Assembly (NCBI GenBank): GCA_900544365.1
Contig: UQVF01000012.1
Location: 1 to 40,417 of the forward strand
Source: an uncultured Veillonella sp.
Lineage (GTDB): Bacteria > Bacillota > Negativicutes > Veillonellales > Veillonellaceae
Length of the DNA stretch: 40,417 nucleotides
Direction of reading: 5' to 3'
Shown: positions 1 through 7,057 of the stretch, in pieces
Position numbering within the stretch: the first letter of the stretch is position 1
How the letters are laid out: each line of letters starts with the position of its first letter
Notes under the pieces: model-generated
What the model was told of the DNA's origin: nothing
Databases searched by the model: none
What the model saw: only the letters and a program-made list of their open reading frames with translations
Position numbers and translations under genes: made by a program

Positions 1-321
1 TTTATATGAGTAGCCCCCACATTTGACAAAGAGCCAATAAATTTATGCATTATACTTTAGAAGATTATTCTTTCCATATTTTTAACACCATCTAATATAT
101 TAAGTATATTATTTTTTCTTTAAATTGCAAGACAAAATTAAAAGTATGAAGTGCTGCTCAAAAAAACTTAACAAAAAGTAAAAAGAAACGTTGATCAAAC
201 TGTATCAACGTTCCCCTTTATATTTTCACTTATTTATTAAGATCATATGTTGTTAGATGTTTTACTGTCTCAAACGGTGAAATAGACCAGTACTTCAAAC
301 GCTAAAAGGCATCCTGTTATA
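1..321. other. Gene-free left edge
   Basis: No coding region is supported here. The stretch is very AT-rich and holds one clear structure, the inverted repeat at 187-212 listed separately. The bases between that hairpin and the end of the VTT-domain gene (about 213-321) show no further motif that I recognise. The gene that lies to the left is outside the window. Confidence 0.6.
187..212. terminator. Probable intrinsic terminator, likely bidirectional
   Basis: A perfect 9-bp stem AACGTTGAT/ATCAACGTT closes an 8-base loop. Read on the minus strand it is followed by TCTTTTTACTTTTT, as expected for termination of the lysC-VTT transcript about 110 bases beyond the last stop codon. Read on the plus strand the following bases are also T-rich (CCCCTTTATATTTT), so it may also stop a transcript coming from the left. 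Confidence 0.7.
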
Positions 322-1017
322 TTACCTCCGTTTCACCCACCGCTGGTATCCTTTCCACAAAAGGAAATAGATCACCGATGCAATGAGTATCACTACAGTT
401 AAGCGTCCTAGGTTATCTTGTAATAACACAGCATCATGACCCACGATAACTTCTAACGCTGTAGATGGCAATTTCCCCACCAAGTTAGCAATAATGTAAT
501 CTCGCAAAGAGATTTGACTAATCGCCCCCAAGGCAGTAATAATACCGCTTGGAAAGTACGGAATAGCACGAGCAAAAAGCATTACGATCAAACCATTCTT
601 ACCACTAAAGTCATCCACTTTCAGCAAAAATTCGCTCTTCTCTATGACCTTGTGTGCCGTATCTCGCAAGATATAACGCATAATCATAAAACTGAGTACT
701 ACGCCTACCGTTTCCGCTAGCCAAGAGATAATAATCCCTGGCACCACGCCAAATAACAAACCGTTAGCCGTCGAAAAGAAGATAGAGGGTAAAAATCCCA
801 ATGCATTGATGAGCACATCTAAAACAAAGCTAATCACCATCGCCCACGGGCCATAAGATTGCAAGACCTCTGCCATGCGTTGTACATCGCCAGAAAGAGC
901 CAGCTCCCACATGTCATCATAGAAACCTGGAACAAGAATGTACACTAAAAGTCCTAACACGACTAGTCCACTTAACAACCCCAGTTGTATATATCGTTCC
1001 TTTTTCTTATCATTCAT
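322..1017 (-). CDS. VTT-domain (TVP38/TMEM64, DedA-like) membrane protein
   Basis: A multi-spanning inner-membrane protein of 231 residues. After a short basic N-terminus (KKKER) comes a first hydrophobic helix, followed by the SNARE-associated/VTT core: an NALGFLPS segment, a glycine-rich re-entrant stretch GLLFGVVPG, and the FARAIPYFPSG motif typical of TVP38-type proteins. The C-terminus has another helix and a basic tail. The family has been linked to lipid scrambling or membrane homeostasis, but this protein's substrate cannot be read from sequence. I place the start at the second in-frame ATG (1017), because GAAGG lies 7 bases before it but only 1 base before the upstream ATG at 1023. 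It follows lysC by 27 bases and is probably cotranscribed with it. Confidence 0.82.
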   Translation of the reverse strand: MNDKKKERYIQLGLLSGLVVLGLLVYILVPGFYDDMWELALSGDVQRMAEVLQSYGPWAMVISFVLDVLINALGFLPSIFFSTANGLLFGVVPGIIISWLAETVGVVLSFMIMRYILRDTAHKVIEKSEFLLKVDDFSGKNGLIVMLFARAIPYFPSGIITALGAISQISLRDYIIANLVGKLPSTALEVIVGHDAVLLQDNLGRLTVVILIASVIYFLLWKGYQRWVKRR

Positions 1018-1044
1018 TCCCATACCTTCTTTTCTAGTCGTTAC

Positions 1045-1539
1045 TTAACCTCTGCCATCTAATACCAAGTTGTCATGGATAGCACGAACTGCGGTTTTAA
1101 TGTGTTCTTCTCCAATAAGGCAAGAAATACTGATTTCAGATGTACTGATAATTTCAATATTCACACCTTCATCAGATAAAATGCCGAACATTTTTGCTGC
1201 CACACCTGGTTGCCCCAACATACCTGCACCTACGATAGAAACTTTTGCCATATTTTCATTAATGACACATTCCTCGATAGACATGGCTTGACCAAGTTCT
1301 TCCAACACTTGTTTTGCCAAATTCACATCATCACGTGTAATTGTAAATACGATATCAGTGCATTTATCATCTGTAGTGCGAATACTTTGTACGATCATGT
1401 CCACATCAATACTCTTATTTGCCAATGCTTGGAACACTTGATGCGCCACACCTGGTATGTTTTCCACACCTACAAGACTGACTTTTGCTACATTTGTATC
1501 ATCTGCAACACCTGTGATCGCGTATTGATTTGCTTTCAT
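1045..1539 (-). CDS. lysC: Predicted aspartokinase beta subunit from an internal start in lysC
   Basis: In-frame internal translation start at Met246 of LysC. The ATG is preceded by GAGAGGAG with a 6-base spacer (TATACA), a better ribosome site than that of the full-length GTG start. The product would be 164 residues and would consist of just the two ACT domains. Bacillus subtilis aspartokinase II and corynebacterial LysC are known to make alpha and beta subunits from one gene in this way, with the start at nearly the same residue. That this gene does so is inference from the ribosome site and position. Confidence 0.7.
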   Translation of the reverse strand: MKANQYAITGVADDTNVAKVSLVGVENIPGVAHQVFQALANKSIDVDMIVQSIRTTDDKCTDIVFTITRDDVNLAKQVLEELGQAMSIEECVINENMAKVSIVGAGMLGQPGVAAKMFGILSDEGVNIEIISTSEISISCLIGEEHIKTAVRAIHDNLVLDGRG

Positions 1540-2274
1540 TGTATACTCCTCTCGAATTATTGTGCCTTCTTCATCACTGAAAGTAGATCGTACATGAATT
1601 GGCACCCCATATCGATGCCCCATTTCTACAGCTCTAGGCTGCATAACGCCTGCCCCTAAGCGCGCCATTTCTAACATTTCACCATAGGTAATTTCTTTTA
1701 ATTTCACAGCACCTGGTGCTACCCGTGGATCTGTGGAGTATACCCCATCAACATCTGTAAAGATTTCACATACATCAGCTTTCATAGCTCCTGCTAATGC
1801 TACGGCCGTTGTATCAGAACCACCACGACCCAATGTAGTAATATCTCCTGCTTCCGTCATACCTTGGAAGCCTGCTACTACTACAATATTTCCAGTTTCT
1901 AATGCTTCAAGTACACGCTTAGGGTCAATATCTAAGATACGTGCTTTACCAAATGTATCACTCGTCGCAATTCCTGCTTGCTCACCTGTCATAGACACTG
2001 CTGCATGGCCTTTTGCTTGGAACGCTAATGCCATCAATGCAATGGTTACTTGCTCCCCTGTCGAAAGAAGACGATCCATTTCACGACCATAAGGCATAGG
2101 TGTTACTTCTTTTGCCAAGCTCACCAAGTCATCTGTTGTATCGCCCATGGCAGAAACAACCACCACAATACGATCCTCTGGTTGTTTGTCGCGCAACACG
2201 CGATTCACGATGTTAAATATTTTTTCAGGCGTCGCTACAGAGCTACCACCAAATTTTTTCACAATTAATGCCAC
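1045..2274 (-). CDS. lysC: Aspartate kinase (aspartokinase, alpha subunit)
   Basis: Catalyses ATP-dependent phosphorylation of aspartate, the first step to lysine, threonine, methionine and diaminopimelate. The kinase domain occupies roughly residues 1-240: KKFGGSSV at the N-terminus, a STGEQ motif, and GRGGSDTTA. Two ACT domains follow (about 255-400), the second with a SIVGAGMLGQPGVA stretch, so feedback control by a pathway amino acid is expected. The length of 409 residues matches the Bacillus LysC type. Translation starts at GTG, with GAGGG 6 bases upstream. An internal ATG with an excellent ribosome site at 1539 probably yields a separate beta subunit (listed separately). The VTT-domain gene follows in the same orientation. 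No lysine riboswitch is seen upstream. Confidence 0.96.
   Translation of the reverse strand: MALIVKKFGGSSVATPEKIFNIVNRVLRDKQPEDRIVVVVSAMGDTTDDLVSLAKEVTPMPYGREMDRLLSTGEQVTIALMALAFQAKGHAAVSMTGEQAGIATSDTFGKARILDIDPKRVLEALETGNIVVVAGFQGMTEAGDITTLGRGGSDTTAVALAGAMKADVCEIFTDVDGVYSTDPRVAPGAVKLKEITYGEMLEMARLGAGVMQPRAVEMGHRYGVPIHVRSTFSDEEGTIIREEYTMKANQYAITGVADDTNVAKVSLVGVENIPGVAHQVFQALANKSIDVDMIVQSIRTTDDKCTDIVFTITRDDVNLAKQVLEELGQAMSIEECVINENMAKVSIVGAGMLGQPGVAAKMFGILSDEGVNIEIISTSEISISCLIGEEHIKTAVRAIHDNLVLDGRG
1546..1553 (-). promoter_or_regulatory. Internal ribosome binding site within lysC
   Basis: GAGAGGAG on the minus strand, 6 bases before the in-frame ATG at 1539. It sits exactly at the junction between the kinase and ACT domains, and therefore decides the predicted beta-subunit start. 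Confidence 0.7.
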
Positions 2275-2356
2275 TGCAATCCCTCATTTATAAGATACAA
2301 AGTAAAAAATAATATCTATATTAATCTACCATACTACGCTACTAAAGTAAAGGATT

Positions 2357-2387
2357 TTTATAACATCTTCCTATTTTTATCATACAA
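2357..2387 (-). promoter_or_regulatory. Possible lysC promoter
   Basis: On the minus strand TTGTAT is followed 19 bases later by TATAAA, which is preceded by TGT (an extended -10 element). The predicted transcript start would lie about 75 bases before the GTG of lysC. The -35 match is modest and the region is AT-rich, so chance matches are likely. Confidence 0.35.
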
Positions 2388-2472
2388 TTGTCTTTTTCTA
2401 GTAGATACTTATATATGTAATCACTATGATATACTACAGTTTATTCCTATATCAAAAGATTTGATAGAAAGA

Positions 2473-2508
2473 AAGGACTGAAGTCTCCCGTAAGAGACAA
2501 CAGTCCTT
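2473..2508 (-). terminator. Intrinsic terminator after superoxide reductase
   Basis: AAGGACTG pairs with CAGTCCTT, and an inner GTCTC pairs with GAGAC across a small asymmetric bulge. On the minus strand the stem is followed by TCTTTC. It lies 32 bases past the superoxide reductase stop and separates that gene from lysC. Confidence 0.85.
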
Positions 2509-2540
2509 ATAACCAATTCAGTTATATGTCTAATCTAAGA

Positions 2541-2936
2541 TTAGCCTTCTACAACGATATCTTTTTCAGATTCCCACAAGCCGTGGATATTGCAGTAAGA
2601 AGTTGCAATCAAACGGCCAGATTTTTTGAAAGATGCAGTAACAACACCAGCTGCTTCTGCATGTACAGGGCCTTCGTTAGCGCCTGTAGGTGCTTCACCA
2701 TGTACGTTGAACTCAAGACGAGCTACTTCATATGGAAGTTGTGTACCTTCTTCTACATAGTACAATTTGATCCAAGAAATATGATGTTCTACAGTGTTAG
2801 GATGAGCAATTTCTTTACCCACTTCTAATTCAATCACTACGCGTTCGCCAGCTTTTACAGTGTCAGGTGCTGTGATAACTGGAACGTGTTTTTCTGTTGC
2901 AAATTCAGCTGTTTTTACATAATTTGTGATAGCCAT
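2541..2936 (-). CDS. Superoxide reductase, one-iron neelaredoxin type
   Basis: Reduces superoxide to peroxide without releasing oxygen, a typical defence of anaerobes. The 131-residue protein has the catalytic EKHVP motif (Glu15, Lys16, His17), further His ligands at His45 and His51/52, and the C-terminal CNIHGLW motif with Cys115 and His118. These give the four-His/one-Cys iron centre. The N-terminal desulforedoxin domain with four cysteines found in two-iron desulfoferrodoxins is absent, so this is the short neelaredoxin form. The start ATG has GGGGG 8 bases upstream. The gene is monocistronic: it has its own promoter and terminator, and two inverted repeats in its upstream region suggest specific regulation. 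Confidence 0.93.
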   Translation of the reverse strand: MAITNYVKTAEFATEKHVPVITAPDTVKAGERVVIELEVGKEIAHPNTVEHHISWIKLYYVEEGTQLPYEVARLEFNVHGEAPTGANEGPVHAEAAGVVTASFKKSGRLIATSYCNIHGLWESEKDIVVEG

Positions 2937-2970
2937 AGGTATAACCCCCTTGAATTAATGTCATATCCAA

Positions 2971-2990
2971 ACATGGAAACCTTTCCATGT
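2971..2990. promoter_or_regulatory. Perfect palindrome in the superoxide reductase leader (candidate operator or RNA hairpin)
   Basis: ACATGGAAA and TTTCCATGT form a perfect 9-bp inverted repeat around a 2-base centre. It lies between the predicted transcript start (about 3008) and the start codon at 2936. It could bind a dimeric regulator or form a hairpin in the 5' leader of the mRNA. I do not recognise it as a PerR or Fur box. Confidence 0.55.
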
Positions 2991-3003
2991 AAAGCACTAA
3001 ATT

Positions 3004-3022
3004 AGTACACTATTATTGTACT
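3004..3022. promoter_or_regulatory. Dyad overlapping the -10 box of the superoxide reductase promoter
   Basis: AGTACA and TGTACT form a 6-bp inverted repeat with a 7-base spacer. It directly overlaps the predicted -10 hexamer at 3015-3020, a position where a bound repressor would block RNA polymerase. The regulator is unknown. Confidence 0.4.
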
Positions 3023-3043
3023 TGTTTTTCTTTACTTACGCAA
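3015..3043 (-). promoter_or_regulatory. Promoter of the superoxide reductase gene
   Basis: On the minus strand TTGCGT and TACAAT are separated by exactly 17 bases. The predicted transcript start is near 3008, giving a leader of about 70 bases that contains the palindrome at 2971-2990. Confidence 0.65.
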
Positions 3044-3135
3044 GAACTATTTTTAAGATTTTCGATGTGGTTTTTGCATAAGTCTTTTATTTTCTGCAAC
3101 ACTTAGTAGACAACCACATGCTTAGACTACTTAAG

Positions 3136-3669
3136 CTAAAATTCAATGCCACGTTTGGCTTTAATCCCTTGTTGATAGGCATGTTTGATGACTTTCATTT
3201 CTGTAACTGTATGCGCCAACTCAATAATCTCCGAACGTGCGTTACGACCTGTTAAAATCATGTCCAAGTTCTCCGGCTTTGTTTTCAGCAAATTCACCAC
3301 TGCCTCTACATCTACTAGCCCATAATGAATGGCATAATTAATTTCATCAAGGATAATCAAATCCCATTGTCCAGACTTCACTTCTGTTTCCACCATAGCC
3401 CATGCTTCTTTTGCTGCCTGTTGATGTTCCTTCATTTTTTCTTCTGATTCTTCTTGCTTATGAAAAATAAAGCCTTTTCCCATGGAGCGAATCTCTACTG
3501 TTGGTAGTAATGCAATACCTGCTAATTCGCCATAATTAGCGCCACTTTTTATAAATTGTAAAATAAGTACCTTTCTTCCGCATCCGGCTGATCGCAATGC
3601 TACACCTAAAGCTGCTGTTGTTTTGCCTTTGCCATCTCCGGTATTGACTAAAATTAAACCTTCACCCAT
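3136..3669 (-). CDS. cobO: Cob(I)yrinic acid a,c-diamide adenosyltransferase
   Basis: Transfers the 5'-deoxyadenosyl group of ATP to the cobalt of corrinoids, giving adenosylcobalamin precursors; CobO/BtuR/CobA type. The 177 residues show the P-loop GDGKGKTT at 11-18, a LQFIKSG strand after the first helix, and the acidic LIILDEINYA segment. The C-terminus GIKAKRGIEF is characteristic of the family. The gene is the last of the run DUF3084 - RuvC-like - yitT - lepB - cobO, 79 bases after lepB. No cobalamin riboswitch is visible in that short gap. Cobalamin-dependent methylmalonyl-CoA chemistry in Veillonella would be a natural user of the product (inference). Confidence 0.92.
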   Translation of the reverse strand: MGEGLILVNTGDGKGKTTAALGVALRSAGCGRKVLILQFIKSGANYGELAGIALLPTVEIRSMGKGFIFHKQEESEEKMKEHQQAAKEAWAMVETEVKSGQWDLIILDEINYAIHYGLVDVEAVVNLLKTKPENLDMILTGRNARSEIIELAHTVTEMKVIKHAYQQGIKAKRGIEF

Positions 3670-3699
3670 CTATCTCTCCACCTTTCTTATGATATATGG

Positions 3700-3725
3700 A
3701 AATCCCATGCCAAGGCACAGGATTT
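3700..3725 (-). terminator. Hairpin between lepB and cobO (weak terminator or processing site)
   Basis: AAATCC pairs with GGATTT, and an inner TGCC pairs with GGCA around a 2-base loop, with a TG/TG mismatch between the stems. On the minus strand the bases after it are CCATATATC rather than a T-run, so full termination is doubtful. It may tune cobO expression. Confidence 0.35.
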
Positions 3726-3748
3726 CAAAGCATTGTATTAGATTATAA

Positions 3749-4351
3749 TTAGAATGGATTTCGTATATGATATGCTAATTTACCAAGTACATGGTCTGCT
3801 GGTACAAATCCAATAAAACGGCTATCAGAAGAATGATTGCGATTATCTCCCATGACAAATACATGTCCTTCTGGAACTGTAATTGGTAAAGAGCGTTCAA
3901 ACTTCATAGTCTCTTTTTTTGTATATGTTTCATTCAGCTTGGTTCCATTTCTCCACACATGTCCTTCTTTAAATTCCAATGTATCCCCTGGGCGACCGAT
4001 GACACGTTTTACCCATACATCATGACCTTGCAAGGATGGTACTACTACACTGGCATAATTCATCAAAGGTTCCATCACATCATCTTTCCAAGAGCGTTCT
4101 CGTTGCACACGACTGTCAATAATGACGATGTCTTCATAGTTTGGTACATCTCGCATGACGTGAGACCATTTACTAATTAACAAGAAATCCCCATTATGTA
4201 AAGTATCCTCCATCGATTCTCCGGATACTCTCGTAGGTTGCACAATAAATATATGCGTTAACATTGCCACAATGAGAGCTACAACAATAGCTTGAACCCA
4301 CTCACGAACTTCTTTTAAGATTTGATTGCCTATGGCTGTATCTTTTTCCAT
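3749..4351 (-). CDS. lepB: Signal peptidase I
   Basis: Membrane-anchored serine/lysine protease that removes signal peptides from exported proteins. The 200-residue protein has one N-terminal membrane helix (about 18-38), then the SGESMEDTL box with catalytic Ser46, KRVIGRPGD with the general base Lys115, and the C-terminal GDNRNHSSDSRFIG box. A loop of about 45 residues between the Ser and Lys boxes carries several charged residues. I choose the ATG at 4351, which has AGGAGG 5 bases upstream; an in-frame ATG 30 bases earlier has no such site. It follows the yitT-like gene by 41 bases. Confidence 0.95.
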   Translation of the reverse strand: MEKDTAIGNQILKEVREWVQAIVVALIVAMLTHIFIVQPTRVSGESMEDTLHNGDFLLISKWSHVMRDVPNYEDIVIIDSRVQRERSWKDDVMEPLMNYASVVVPSLQGHDVWVKRVIGRPGDTLEFKEGHVWRNGTKLNETYTKKETMKFERSLPITVPEGHVFVMGDNRNHSSDSRFIGFVPADHVLGKLAYHIRNPF

Positions 4352-4392
4352 AGATCCTCCTATTCTAATGATACGCATCAAGTACCCATAGA

Positions 4393-5262
4393 TTAATGTA
4401 TTGATTTCTTACCAAATTGACCACCGAATACATCATGTACATCATTAATAGTGATGAACGCATTTTCATCCACATCGTAAATAATGTCTTTCAACTTTGT
4501 TAGTTCCAAACGCGTCACAACACAATAAATAATACGTTTCGGAGTCTTAGTATATGCCCCTTCACCATACAGTAACGTGACACCACGACCTAATCGATGC
4601 ATCACTACATCTGCTACTTCATCTGACTTATCAGTAATGACCATAACTCCTTTAGATTCTTCTACACCTGTAATAACTAAGTCCATCATTTTATAGGCTA
4701 CGAAATATGCAATTAATGAGTACATAGCACTATTCCAATCGTATACGAAACCCGCTGCCCCTAAAATAAAGAAGTTCAGGAACATGACGATTTCGCCTAC
4801 AGAAAAAGAACTCTTTTTATCAAAAATAATTGCTACGATTTCTGATCCATCTAAGGAGCCACCATTTCGTATAATAATCCCTACCCCAAGGCCGAGAATG
4901 ATGCCACCAAACACGGCTGCTAGCAAAGGATCTTGTACTAGCGGTGGTATCTCATGCATGAAAGCAGAAAATACGGAAATGCACACAATGGCAAATAAAG
5001 TGGATATAGTAAAGCTTTTTCCAATTTGCATATATCCTACATATAAAAATGGAAGATTAATTAACATCACCAAAACACTAAATGAGATTCCTGATAGTTT
5101 ACTTGCCATCAGAGCAATGCCTACCACACCGCCATCGATAAGATGATTAGGTACTAGCAATACATCTAGTCCATATGTATAAATCGCGGCTCCAATAATC
5201 ATCATACAATAGCGCATAGCCATATCCATTAATTTTCGTTTTCTGCTTTTTTGTTCTTTCAT
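4393..5262 (-). CDS. YitT family membrane protein (DUF161 + DUF2179)
   Basis: A 289-residue membrane protein. A basic N-terminus is followed by about five to six hydrophobic helices; the YitT/DUF161 signature includes LLVPNHLIDGGVVGIAL near residues 34-50 and a second related NGGSLDGSEI turn. The last roughly 90 residues form the soluble DUF2179 domain (GVTLLYGEGAYTKTPKR ... VDENAFITINDVHDVFGG). The family is widespread in Firmicutes; its transport or signalling role is unresolved. The ATG overlaps the stop of the upstream RuvC-like gene by four bases (ATGA), so the two are translationally coupled. Confidence 0.9.
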   Translation of the reverse strand: MKEQKSRKRKLMDMAMRYCMMIIGAAIYTYGLDVLLVPNHLIDGGVVGIALMASKLSGISFSVLVMLINLPFLYVGYMQIGKSFTISTLFAIVCISVFSAFMHEIPPLVQDPLLAAVFGGIILGLGVGIIIRNGGSLDGSEIVAIIFDKKSSFSVGEIVMFLNFFILGAAGFVYDWNSAMYSLIAYFVAYKMMDLVITGVEESKGVMVITDKSDEVADVVMHRLGRGVTLLYGEGAYTKTPKRIIYCVVTRLELTKLKDIIYDVDENAFITINDVHDVFGGQFGKKSIH

Positions 5263-5696
5263 CCTTTGGATACTAACTCCTTATTTTCTAATAACCAACG
5301 TTCTCCAATTATCCAAGCCGTAATATCGTCCACTGGAACTGGAGGGTATAACATGCCCTTTGGCACTAGTCTTTTCCACCCTCTTGGTGGATGTACTTCA
5401 AAATAACGACGTCTCGCCTCTTCTGTTGTATGCTTTTCATTGACAAAAGCAAATGTTTTTACTTGTGATTCTGCTAATTCTTGCACAGTTATTCCTATTG
5501 CTTTATGGTTCGTGCCATTTCCACAAACCAAGTAAGACACTGTAGGATACGTCTTTAGTAATAATGCTAAATTATCTCGAATAGAATCCGTTGGTACTAT
5601 ATCCATCATCACCAGTCGAGATGTTTGTGTAAGAATCGCAACTCCGGTTTTATCTCGTCCAGGATCAACTGCTAATACATAAGCGTTCCATACCAT
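5259..5696 (-). CDS. RNase H-fold protein related to RuvC/YqgF (RuvX)
   Basis: A 145-residue protein with the start of a RuvC-like fold: VLAVDPGRDKTGVA containing Asp11, a mid-strand acidic residue in FVNEKHTTEEARRRYFE (Glu87), and a C-terminal VDDITAW pair (Asp123/Asp124). Together these could form the metal-binding triad of a nuclease or resolvase. It is divergent from standard YqgF/RuvX, which acts in 16S rRNA maturation, and Veillonella may have a separate canonical copy elsewhere, so I give no gene symbol. It has a TAAGGAG ribosome site and lies 10 bases after the DUF3084 gene. Confidence 0.7.
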   Translation of the reverse strand: MVWNAYVLAVDPGRDKTGVAILTQTSRLVMMDIVPTDSIRDNLALLLKTYPTVSYLVCGNGTNHKAIGITVQELAESQVKTFAFVNEKHTTEEARRRYFEVHPPRGWKRLVPKGMLYPPVPVDDITAWIIGERWLLENKELVSKG

Positions 5697-5706
5697 AATC
5701 TACTCC

Positions 5707-6888
5707 TTATTCCACTACAGAAACGACTCGTAGCATAATTTGTACAGGACCACTTGTATAAGTATCTTCTCTCGTAACAGCCTCTAATCGTACTGGCCCT
5801 CTTTGATTTTCAAGCTTACGAATGGTAGTAAATAATTCATTTCCTGGTAAAGAACCTACTTCACCTGTAATAGGGTCCGGCAATATTCCCTGCTTTTTCG
5901 CTTCGCTATTAACCTCTTTCAGGAACACTAACACTTGATCTTGTGCACTTTTACCACCATCAATAACGGCTGACCAAAGCACTGTATCCTTTTTGAAAAT
6001 CATATCGTGTGGATACGCATGAATAGTAGCTAACGCAGGCTCTCCATAAATAATATTAGCCGATGCTGTGACGCGAATCATTAACGGTTTATCGGTAGAT
6101 GAAACAAGTTTTGCTATTTCATCTAAGTTGTCACGACTCACATAAATAACTGTTTTATCTGCTTCCATTTGGAAACGATTTAAAATTAGCCGATTCGTAT
6201 CTTTTAAAAAGCTAGTCAATGCAGCCATACTTTCTACTTCACCTAACCCTGGGCGAATGACAGCCTGTGATAAAACCTCGCCATTGCGGAATACTACATT
6301 ACCTTCACGCACATGATTAATACCGTTTTCTAATTGTTTTGTTGTTAATTGCAAATCCTGTACATGACCTTCTAATTGTGTACGTACCTGCTCTAAACGT
6401 CCTACTTCTGCATTAGAAGCAGCAAGTTTATGTTCTGCCTCCACATAGGCATCTTGTATAGATACTAATTGATCACCCATGCTTGCCAACGCATTTCTAG
6501 TTTCTTCTAATTCTTGTTCTGTTGCTTGAACATCATGCTGTACTCTTTGTAATTGTTGATTCCTTTGATTTAACTCATCATTACTTCGCTCTAATGCTTT
6601 TGTTTTTTCATCAATATCTGCTGATAGTTGTGCCATTTCCGCTTTTAGCTTATCCATACCAAATAAAGCAGTTCGTACATTATTAGAAGCAATACTCAAA
6701 ACCCCCAATGTGACCGCAGATATTAATATACCTGTCACAATTGTGACAATAATGGACGTATGTTTAGGACGCAGTCCAAACAAACTCATACGACGTTTGC
6801 CTACTTTTGTGCCAATTTTATCGCCTAAAAATGCAATTAATCCCCCCATAATTGTAATAATGAGGAGAATCCTTAGCCCTACTAACAT
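5707..6888 (-). CDS. DUF3084 coiled-coil membrane protein
   Basis: A 393-residue protein with two N-terminal membrane helices (about 4-22 and 46-68) joined by a basic loop containing GKRRMSLFGLRPKHTS. A long coiled coil follows (about 80-190, rich in Gln, Glu and Leu), then a mixed alpha/beta domain with a VIYVSRDNL stretch and a conserved-looking ITGEVGSLPGNELF segment. This architecture fits the DUF3084 family, whose function is unknown. I place the start at the ATG at 6888 (GAGGT 8 bases upstream) instead of the TTG five codons earlier. It is the first gene of a five-gene run, with a strong promoter just upstream. Confidence 0.8.
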   Translation of the reverse strand: MLVGLRILLIITIMGGLIAFLGDKIGTKVGKRRMSLFGLRPKHTSIIVTIVTGILISAVTLGVLSIASNNVRTALFGMDKLKAEMAQLSADIDEKTKALERSNDELNQRNQQLQRVQHDVQATEQELEETRNALASMGDQLVSIQDAYVEAEHKLAASNAEVGRLEQVRTQLEGHVQDLQLTTKQLENGINHVREGNVVFRNGEVLSQAVIRPGLGEVESMAALTSFLKDTNRLILNRFQMEADKTVIYVSRDNLDEIAKLVSSTDKPLMIRVTASANIIYGEPALATIHAYPHDMIFKKDTVLWSAVIDGGKSAQDQVLVFLKEVNSEAKKQGILPDPITGEVGSLPGNELFTTIRKLENQRGPVRLEAVTREDTYTSGPVQIMLRVVSVVE

Positions 6889-6932
6889 AGTTATATACCT
6901 CAATGTAAAATAATGGTCTTATATCTTTATTA

Positions 6933-6961
6933 AGTATATCAAAATCCCTACTACACTACAA
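6933..6961 (-). promoter_or_regulatory. Promoter of the DUF3084-to-cobO operon
   Basis: On the minus strand TTGTAG and TATACT are separated by 17 bases. The predicted transcript start is about 40 bases before the ATG at 6888 and downstream of the terminator of the LPS operon. Confidence 0.7.
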
Positions 6962-7013
6962 TGGTTATATGAGAAAAGCTCTCTCTATACTGGTATCTTG
7001 CTGATATAAAAGA

Positions 7014-7044
7014 GTAGCATTACCACTATATTTAGTAATGCTAC
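7014..7044 (-). terminator. Intrinsic terminator at the end of the LPS/Lpt operon
   Basis: GTAGCATTAC and GTAATGCTAC form a perfect 10-bp stem with an 11-base loop, followed on the minus strand by TCTTTTATAT. It lies 13 bases beyond the stop codon of the Lpt permease. Confidence 0.88.
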
Positions 7045-7057
7045 CTCATTAAGTTTC

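Noticed and set aside
23..56. TTGACA and TATACT on the plus strand as a promoter at the left edge
   Set aside because: The two boxes are separated by 22 bases, too far for a normal promoter, and there is no plus-strand gene downstream.
2275..2472. Lysine riboswitch upstream of lysC
   Set aside because: The region is AT-rich and lacks the conserved GC-containing helices of the L box; the predicted leader is only about 75 bases.
3065..3119. 8-bp inverted repeat ATGTGGTT/AACCACAT downstream of cobO as a terminator
   Set aside because: The loop is about 39 bases, and on the minus strand the stem is followed by CGAAAATC with no T-run. It may be chance in AT-rich DNA.
3670..3748. Cobalamin riboswitch before cobO
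   Set aside because: The gap is 79 bases, far too short for the aptamer, and no B12-box-like sequence is visible. Only a small hairpin is present.
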